Under the pieces are notes generated by a model. It did not search any database, had not been told where the DNA came from, and saw only the letters and a program-made list of their open reading frames with translations. A DNA stretch of 9,505 nt, from positions 1 to 9,505 of the forward strand of contig JASEHU010000063.1 in the NCBI GenBank assembly GCA_030018635.1, written 5' to 3'. A program made the translations under genes and the position numbers. Positions 5,870 through 9,505 of this stretch are shown one piece after another (position 1 is the first letter of the stretch; every line of letters begins with the position of its first letter). Origin of the DNA: a bacterium. GTDB taxonomy: Bacteria > UBA9089 > CG2-30-40-21 > SBAY01.

Positions 5870-5923
5870 AAATTGGAGAGAAAGAAGAAACAAAAAGTCC
5901 TACTTTCTAATTTCTAATTTCCA
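5860..5923. repeat. AAATTAG/AAATTGG heptamer hairpin
   Basis: Left arm 5860-5880 pairs with 5903-5923 (21 positions, two of them G-U in RNA). The core GGAAATTAGAAATT is perfect. The arms are built from 7-bp units AAATTAG and AAATTGG, and an extra unit lies outside the paired right arm. The inner left arm and loop carry the purine tract GGAGAGAAAGAAGAAACA (5875-5892). The hairpin contains the stop codon of the 29-residue peptide and ends 6 bp before the Shine-Dalgarno of the 835-residue protein (AAAGGA, 5930-5935). It has no U-tract, so an intrinsic terminator is unlikely. It could modulate read-through, mRNA stability or access to the downstream start. Confidence 0.75.
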
Positions 5924-5941
5924 ATTTCTAAAGGAATAACA

Positions 5942-8449
5942 ATGAAAACAAATCGTCCCATTAGTATCTGGTTAAGTCTAATTTTGGTCTCAATAAGCTG
6001 GCTTTTCTCATTGCACCTTTATACCCATCCTGATTATTATTGGACATTTATATTGATTGGGCTGGCTATTATTTTATCCTCTCTTTATTTTAGAAAGGAA
6101 CAGGTTGAATTCAAAAATACTCGGTATCTTTTTTGCACCATTCCTTTATTCATTGCCTCTATTATTTTACCATTCCCTTATAATCTGGGGGTAATTCTTT
6201 TAACCTTGAGCCTACTCTTACTTCCCCTGCCCAGATTTCATCCTTTATTTTTCAGTTTGTTGTTAATAGGTCAGATTTTAATCATTCAAGGGCTTATTGT
6301 CTATCCTTATATGTGTTGGACGGCTAAATTCCAGCAATGTGATCTGTTAACTCCCTTAATTTACCCTATCTTGAAATTTTTAGGGTTACCAGTGAGTTTA
6401 AGTCAGGATACTATTTTTATCGAGACTATGCGTGAACTTTATGAATTTCCAACCGATTGGGATAAATTAGCCTTGCTTCCCTTCTTAAATATTTTAATTG
6501 GCGGGGTGGTCATCCTCAGGTTTTTTGCGGTTTCCAGAAAAATCACAACCATAGGATTTTTTGCCCTGACGACTGCCCTGTATCTCATTATCCGCTATGT
6601 CCTGATGCTCTTGATATTTCTTTATCTGATGTATTTTGTTCCTGATACTGAGGAATCGTCGAAGGTGTTTATATTCTGGAATCCGCTCATTACCCTGATG
6701 AGTTTTCTTCCCTTTCTTTTCTTATGCTCATTTTTCAAGTTAAAGGCTAATATAATTCCTGCACAATTTGGCTCATTATTCTTTGATAAAAATCGTATAA
6801 AAGGGAGTATCTTACTTGGGTTAGCCGTGTTTTTTATCATTGGCTATTTTGGATTTCACGACCCGGGTATTTCTAAACAAGGTAGAGTTCTCATTGACGA
6901 GGCACATAGCGACTGGGAAAAGACAACTAAAAAATATGATACCCTCTGGTATGGTCAGGATTCAGGGTATAATTATTATTGCATCGCAGATTATCTAAGT
7001 TATTATTACAAACTTGAGCGAAATTTTGGCAAAATAACCCCGCAGTTGCTTGCCAACTACGATATTCTAATTTTAAAAATTCCTACGCGGCCCTTTTCAA
7101 AGGAAGAAATTTCGGCAATAGTAAAGTTTGTGAGATGTGGCGGAGGGCTATATTTGATAGGAGAGCATACCAATGTCTTTGGCTCTTCTGCTTATCTTAA
7201 CGCCATTGCCAGAGAATTCGGCTTTCATTTCCGCTATGACTGTTTGTTCGATATCGAAAAGAAATTCGAGCAATTGTATCGTCCTCCAAAGATTCTTCCT
7301 CATCCTATCGTGGCAAATATGCCTTGTTTTCTATTTGCTACCTCCTGTTCTATTGAGCCTGACCATTGTTTTTCAAGGAATATTATTTTATCCGGCGGGT
7401 TGAAATCCCTGAATATCGATTACTCAAGCTCTAATTTCTACCCACAGGTAAATGATTTATCAAAGATGGATTTTGGTGCCTTTATTCAAAACATGGGTGT
7501 CCAATATGGGCAAGGCAGGGTAGTTGGGTTCACTGACTCAACCAGCTTTTCTAATTTTTCTGCCTTTATCCCCGGCAAACCTGAATTACTGTTAGGGACA
7601 ATGAATTGGTTGAATAAAAAGAATTTCCTGTGGTGGTTAAATTATTTATTTTTAATAGCCGGTCTAACCTTATTTATTTTTGGCATCTTAAGTTTTAGAA
7701 AAAAAAAGGTGGGTGGTGGATTGATTTTAATGACCACTGTCCTCTTTATGTTCGCCGCAGGGATGTTATTCTGGACACTAATCAATAAATGGAATTACCC
7801 CTTACCCAAGCCACATACCAAACCGGTAGAAATTTGTTTTGAGGCAAGGCATTCTGACCTGAAATTACCAATCGAAGGATTTGTGAAAAACGAGCAATCC
7901 AGTTTTGAGATATTTTATCAATGGGTATTGAGGTTAGGTTATTTTCCTGTGGTAGGCGATATCCGGGAAAAACCGAAGGTTGTCGTCATCATCAACCCTA
8001 CAAAGAAATGGACATCCAAAGATATATCGCAAGTCAAGGATTACATTGCCTCTGGTGGAAAAGTCCTTCTTTTGGATAATCCTTCTAATGCTACCTCCAC
8101 TTCTAACTCACTTCTGTCTGCTTTTGGGGTAGAGATTAATCATCAGCAGACAATCAACTCTACCTATTTGTATGCCCAACCTTTCAACAGCTATTATCCC
8201 TTAGGAGTGAGTGCCTTGTCCATCAAAGGCGGCAGTCCTATTTTTTTCTCCAGCACACAAGAACCAATTGGGGTTAGAGTTAAGGGGGTTAAGGAAGGAA
8301 AGGGAAGTTTGGTTGTCTTGTCCTTCTCGGATAGATTTGCCAATACAGGCATGGGTCTGGTAGAAAGTAATATTCCGAATGAGGAGTTATGGCAGGTATA
8401 TCAATTAGAATTTGAGATATTCAAGGGATTAGTAGCGGGGAACCTTTAA
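5942..8449 (+). CDS. Multi-domain membrane protein: exosortase-like N-terminus plus two GATase1-like domains
   Basis: The 835-residue protein starts at an ATG with AAAGGA 6 nt upstream. Residues 1-300 are mostly membrane helices. Residues 136-232 resemble the exosortase/archaeosortase layout: LTPLIYPILKFLGLPVSLS, then TIFIE, then a loop and helix, then an Arg-bearing helix LIIRYVLM. The usual catalytic Cys (expected near PTDWDK, 170-175) and His are not visible, so catalysis is doubtful. Residues 314-555 form a soluble alpha/beta domain (RVLIDEAHSD; CGGGLYLIGEHTN; VVGFTDSTSFSN) of the GATase1-like/DUF4350-like type. Two helices follow (about 563-583 and 593-615), then a second similar soluble domain (about 625-835: KVVVIINP; SGGKVLLLDNPSN; VVLSFSDRFAN). 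Both soluble domains end in F-x-D-x-x-x-F-x-N, implying duplication. Such domains recur in gliding (GldG-like) and exopolysaccharide/export loci. It is probably co-transcribed with the 29-residue peptide. Function is unknown. Confidence 0.7.
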   Translation: MKTNRPISIWLSLILVSISWLFSLHLYTHPDYYWTFILIGLAIILSSLYFRKEQVEFKNTRYLFCTIPLFIASIILPFPYNLGVILLTLSLLLLPLPRFHPLFFSLLLIGQILIIQGLIVYPYMCWTAKFQQCDLLTPLIYPILKFLGLPVSLSQDTIFIETMRELYEFPTDWDKLALLPFLNILIGGVVILRFFAVSRKITTIGFFALTTALYLIIRYVLMLLIFLYLMYFVPDTEESSKVFIFWNPLITLMSFLPFLFLCSFFKLKANIIPAQFGSLFFDKNRIKGSILLGLAVFFIIGYFGFHDPGISKQGRVLIDEAHSDWEKTTKKYDTLWYGQDSGYNYYCIADYLSYYYKLERNFGKITPQLLANYDILILKIPTRPFSKEEISAIVKFVRCGGGLYLIGEHTNVFGSSAYLNAIAREFGFHFRYDCLFDIEKKFEQLYRPPKILPHPIVANMPCFLFATSCSIEPDHCFSRNIILSGGLKSLNIDYSSSNFYPQVNDLSKMDFGAFIQNMGVQYGQGRVVGFTDSTSFSNFSAFIPGKPELLLGTMNWLNKKNFLWWLNYLFLIAGLTLFIFGILSFRKKKVGGGLILMTTVLFMFAAGMLFWTLINKWNYPLPKPHTKPVEICFEARHSDLKLPIEGFVKNEQSSFEIFYQWVLRLGYFPVVGDIREKPKVVVIINPTKKWTSKDISQVKDYIASGGKVLLLDNPSNATSTSNSLLSAFGVEINHQQTINSTYLYAQPFNSYYPLGVSALSIKGGSPIFFSSTQEPIGVRVKGVKEGKGSLVVLSFSDRFANTGMGLVESNIPNEELWQVYQLEFEIFKGLVAGNL

Positions 8450-8613
8450 AATCAAGGGAATTTTTCAAAATGGGAATTGCTGTCAAGGGTAACCGCTCAG
8501 TGAACGGTGGAAAAATAAGTGGAGATTGGTAAAGAAAATAATAAATCTCTACCTGCATTGTCTGAAATGATATATTGGTAGTATATGGACAAGATAGTCA
8601 AAAGGGGGTTGAG
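8450..8613. other. Intergenic region after the large membrane protein
   Basis: No open frame or RNA gene is recognisable here. An imperfect dyad, ACCGCTCAGTGAACGGT (8492-8508), is centred on 8500 with 7 of 8 position pairs complementary. Its tiny loop and the absence of a U-tract argue against an intrinsic terminator, and it could be a protein-binding site. A weak promoter-like pair, TTGTCT (8558-8563) and TATATG (8582-8587) at 18 bp, could start transcription of the DNA glycosylase gene. Confidence 0.35.
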
Positions 8614-8706
8614 TAATTAAAAATTATGAATTATGAATTATAAGATTAAGAATTTATTGTCTTCTTTTTCCTTCATTCATAATTCATAATTCATAATTTT
8701 TAATTA
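8614..8706. repeat. ATTATGA heptamer hairpin with perfect 28-bp arms
   Basis: Left arm 8614-8641 and right arm 8679-8706 are perfect reverse complements over 28 bp, with a 37-nt loop. Each arm contains tandem ATTATGA heptamers next to a TAATTAAAA end. On the minus strand the loop holds the purine tract GAAGGAAAAAGAAGAC (8659-8674), similar to the tracts in the hairpins at 1019-1134 and 5860-5923. The right arm ends exactly where the Shine-Dalgarno of the glycosylase gene begins. The perfect arms point to recent origin or active maintenance by inversion or gene conversion. Confidence 0.85.
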
Positions 8707-8715
8707 GAGGAGGAG
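8706..8715 (+). promoter_or_regulatory. Shine-Dalgarno deciding a TTG start
   Basis: AGAGGAGGAG overlaps the last base of the hairpin arm. Its GGAGG core (8709-8713) is 8 nt before TTG 8722, which supports that non-ATG start. Because the hairpin abuts it, folding of the leader could leave this site exposed or sterically hinder ribosome loading. Confidence 0.75.
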
Positions 8716-8721
8716 TTTTTC

Positions 8722-9363
8722 TTGTTACGGATTCTTACCTATATTTATGAGCGACTTTTTGAGGCTTTTGGACCACGACATTGGTGGCCGGGAGAAACAC
8801 CTTTTGAGGTAATTATTGGTGCTATCCTCACCCAGAATACTGCCTGGACAAATGTAGAAAAGGCAATCAAGAACTTAAAAAGTAACAATTTGTTAATTCC
8901 TGAAAGGTTAAAACACCTACCTGAGGATGAATTGGCGGAATTGATTAGACCGGCAGGATACTACCGACTTAAGGCTAATCGGTTAAAGGAGTTTATGGAG
9001 TTTCTCTTTTCCCGCTATGACGGGGACCTGAACCGGATGTTCAATCAAGATATGTGGGAATTACGGGCAGAGCTTTTGGGGGTAAAAGGCATTGGGTTAG
9101 AGACAGCGGACTCTATCCTGTTGTATGCCGGGCAAAAACCTATTTTTGTTGTTGATGCCTACACCCGCAGAATTTTAACCAGGCATAACATCATTGACGA
9201 GAAGGCGTCTTACACTCAAATTCAGGATTTGTTTATGAGCAATCTGCCGCAAGATGTGCAGTTGTATAATGAATACCATGCCTTGATTGTGCAATTAGGC
9301 AAGGAGATTTGCCGCTCAAAGTCTAAGTGTGAGATATGCACACTTAAGAGATTAATCACCTAA
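8722..9363 (+). CDS. Endonuclease III-related DNA glycosylase (HhH-GPD superfamily)
   Basis: The 213-residue protein matches the endonuclease III-related group that includes the Helicobacter 3-methyladenine glycosylase MagIII. It has WWPGETPFEVIIGAILTQNT at 21-40, a helix-hairpin-helix at about 118-130 (LLGVKGIGLETAD), and the catalytic aspartate D145 in FVVDAYTRRI. The lysine that gives true endonuclease III its lyase activity is replaced by E127, so a monofunctional base-excision glycosylase is expected. The C-terminal iron-sulfur loop has C197, C203 and C206 (C-x5-C-x2-C). The fourth cysteine, expected about residue 212, is Ile in ...TLKRLIT, the last residues. The start is TTG with a strong Shine-Dalgarno. 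It has no functional link to its neighbours and seems to be a stand-alone repair gene preceded by a hairpin repeat. Confidence 0.85.
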   Translation: MLRILTYIYERLFEAFGPRHWWPGETPFEVIIGAILTQNTAWTNVEKAIKNLKSNNLLIPERLKHLPEDELAELIRPAGYYRLKANRLKEFMEFLFSRYDGDLNRMFNQDMWELRAELLGVKGIGLETADSILLYAGQKPIFVVDAYTRRILTRHNIIDEKASYTQIQDLFMSNLPQDVQLYNEYHALIVQLGKEICRSKSKCEICTLKRLIT

Positions 9364-9403
9364 TCTAATATGGTATATTTTAATCAGTAGAAAGATAGAA
9401 AGA

Positions 9404-9455
9404 AATAATTCCGGAGGAAATAATTCCGAATAATTTCGGGGACAGAATAATTTCG
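9404..9455 (+). repeat. Four direct copies of AATAATTYCG
   Basis: AATAATTCCG at 9404-9413 and 9419-9428, then AATAATTTCG at 9429-9438 and 9446-9455. The spacers include GGAGGA and GGGGACAG. The last copy runs into the third MITE-type terminal sequence. The same 8-bp AATAATTT, inverted, flanks the right end of the element at 1162-1169. Confidence 0.7.
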
Positions 9456-9505
9456 ACCTGTGCAATCAAAAAAATCAAACTGCCAACTTCAACTCCAAGT
9501 TATTT
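9446..9505 (+). mobile_element. Probable left end of a second element, cut by the window edge
   Basis: CGACCTGTGCAATC at 9454-9467 is identical to 14 of the 15 terminal bases of the 972-1161 element and has the same orientation as its left end. Its preceding 8 bp, AATAATTT, is the reverse complement of that element's flank. The DNA after 9467 does not resemble the inside of the first element, so this is either a different element with the same ends or an autonomous relative. The partner end and any transposase would lie beyond the window. Confidence 0.45.

Noticed and set aside
5860..5923. Intrinsic terminator between the 29-residue peptide gene and the large membrane protein gene
   Set aside because: The stem is AU-rich and not followed by a U-tract; a Shine-Dalgarno follows within 7 nt, so a leader or spacer role is more likely.
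6622..7403. Open frames at 6622-6840 (minus) and 7173-7403 (plus) within the 835-residue protein gene
   Set aside because: They overlap strongly supported coding sequence and have no start signals or domain content.

Overview
The window is AT-rich DNA from a bacterium that probably has an outer membrane. It encodes a predicted outer-membrane beta-barrel, secreted proteins with Sec signal peptides, purine-rich Shine-Dalgarno sites and some TTG starts. The style (long AT-rich intergenic gaps filled with heptamer-built inverted repeats, many lineage-specific secreted proteins) suggests an uncultivated candidate-phylum genome, but no gene here fixes the taxonomy.

Layout, left to right. (1) Minus-strand gene 8-787 encodes a secreted protein whose last 185 residues are Cys-Pro heptads with 27 cysteines; it has a strong extended -10 promoter at 841-869. 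(2) Diverging from it is a two-gene operon: a secreted FecR-domain protein with Ig-like segments (1188-2471), then a predicted outer-membrane barrel with a calcium-loop-like insert (2476-4137). The operon's 5' UTR is interrupted by a 190-bp MITE-like element (972-1161) with 15-bp terminal inverted repeats, an 8-bp putative target duplication and an internal promoter-like sequence. (3) A truncated GIDE-domain membrane protein (4176-4499) runs head-on into, and overlaps, a MOT1-type molybdate/sulfate transporter (4461-5585, minus strand), which looks like a rearrangement junction. (4) Between divergent consensus promoters starts a transcript with a 29-codon single-helix membrane peptide (5780-5869) and an 835-residue membrane protein (5942-8449). 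The large protein has an N-terminal membrane region that may be a degenerate exosortase-like fold, plus two GATase1-like soluble domains. (5) An endonuclease III-related DNA glycosylase (8722-9363) lacks the canonical lysine and one of the four iron-sulfur cysteines. (6) The right edge carries AATAATTYCG repeats and a third copy of the MITE terminal sequence, so another element probably begins there.

The most unusual feature is the intergenic DNA. Three inverted repeats (about 1019-1134, 5860-5923 and 8614-8706) have arms made of different 7-bp units but share a similar purine-rich loop. A fourth gap (4141-4163) holds direct 7/8-mers. All four end at or just before the ribosome-binding site of the next gene. 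This looks like a family of small elements that either insert at, or act on, gene starts. I saw no tRNA, rRNA, CRISPR array or intact transposase.
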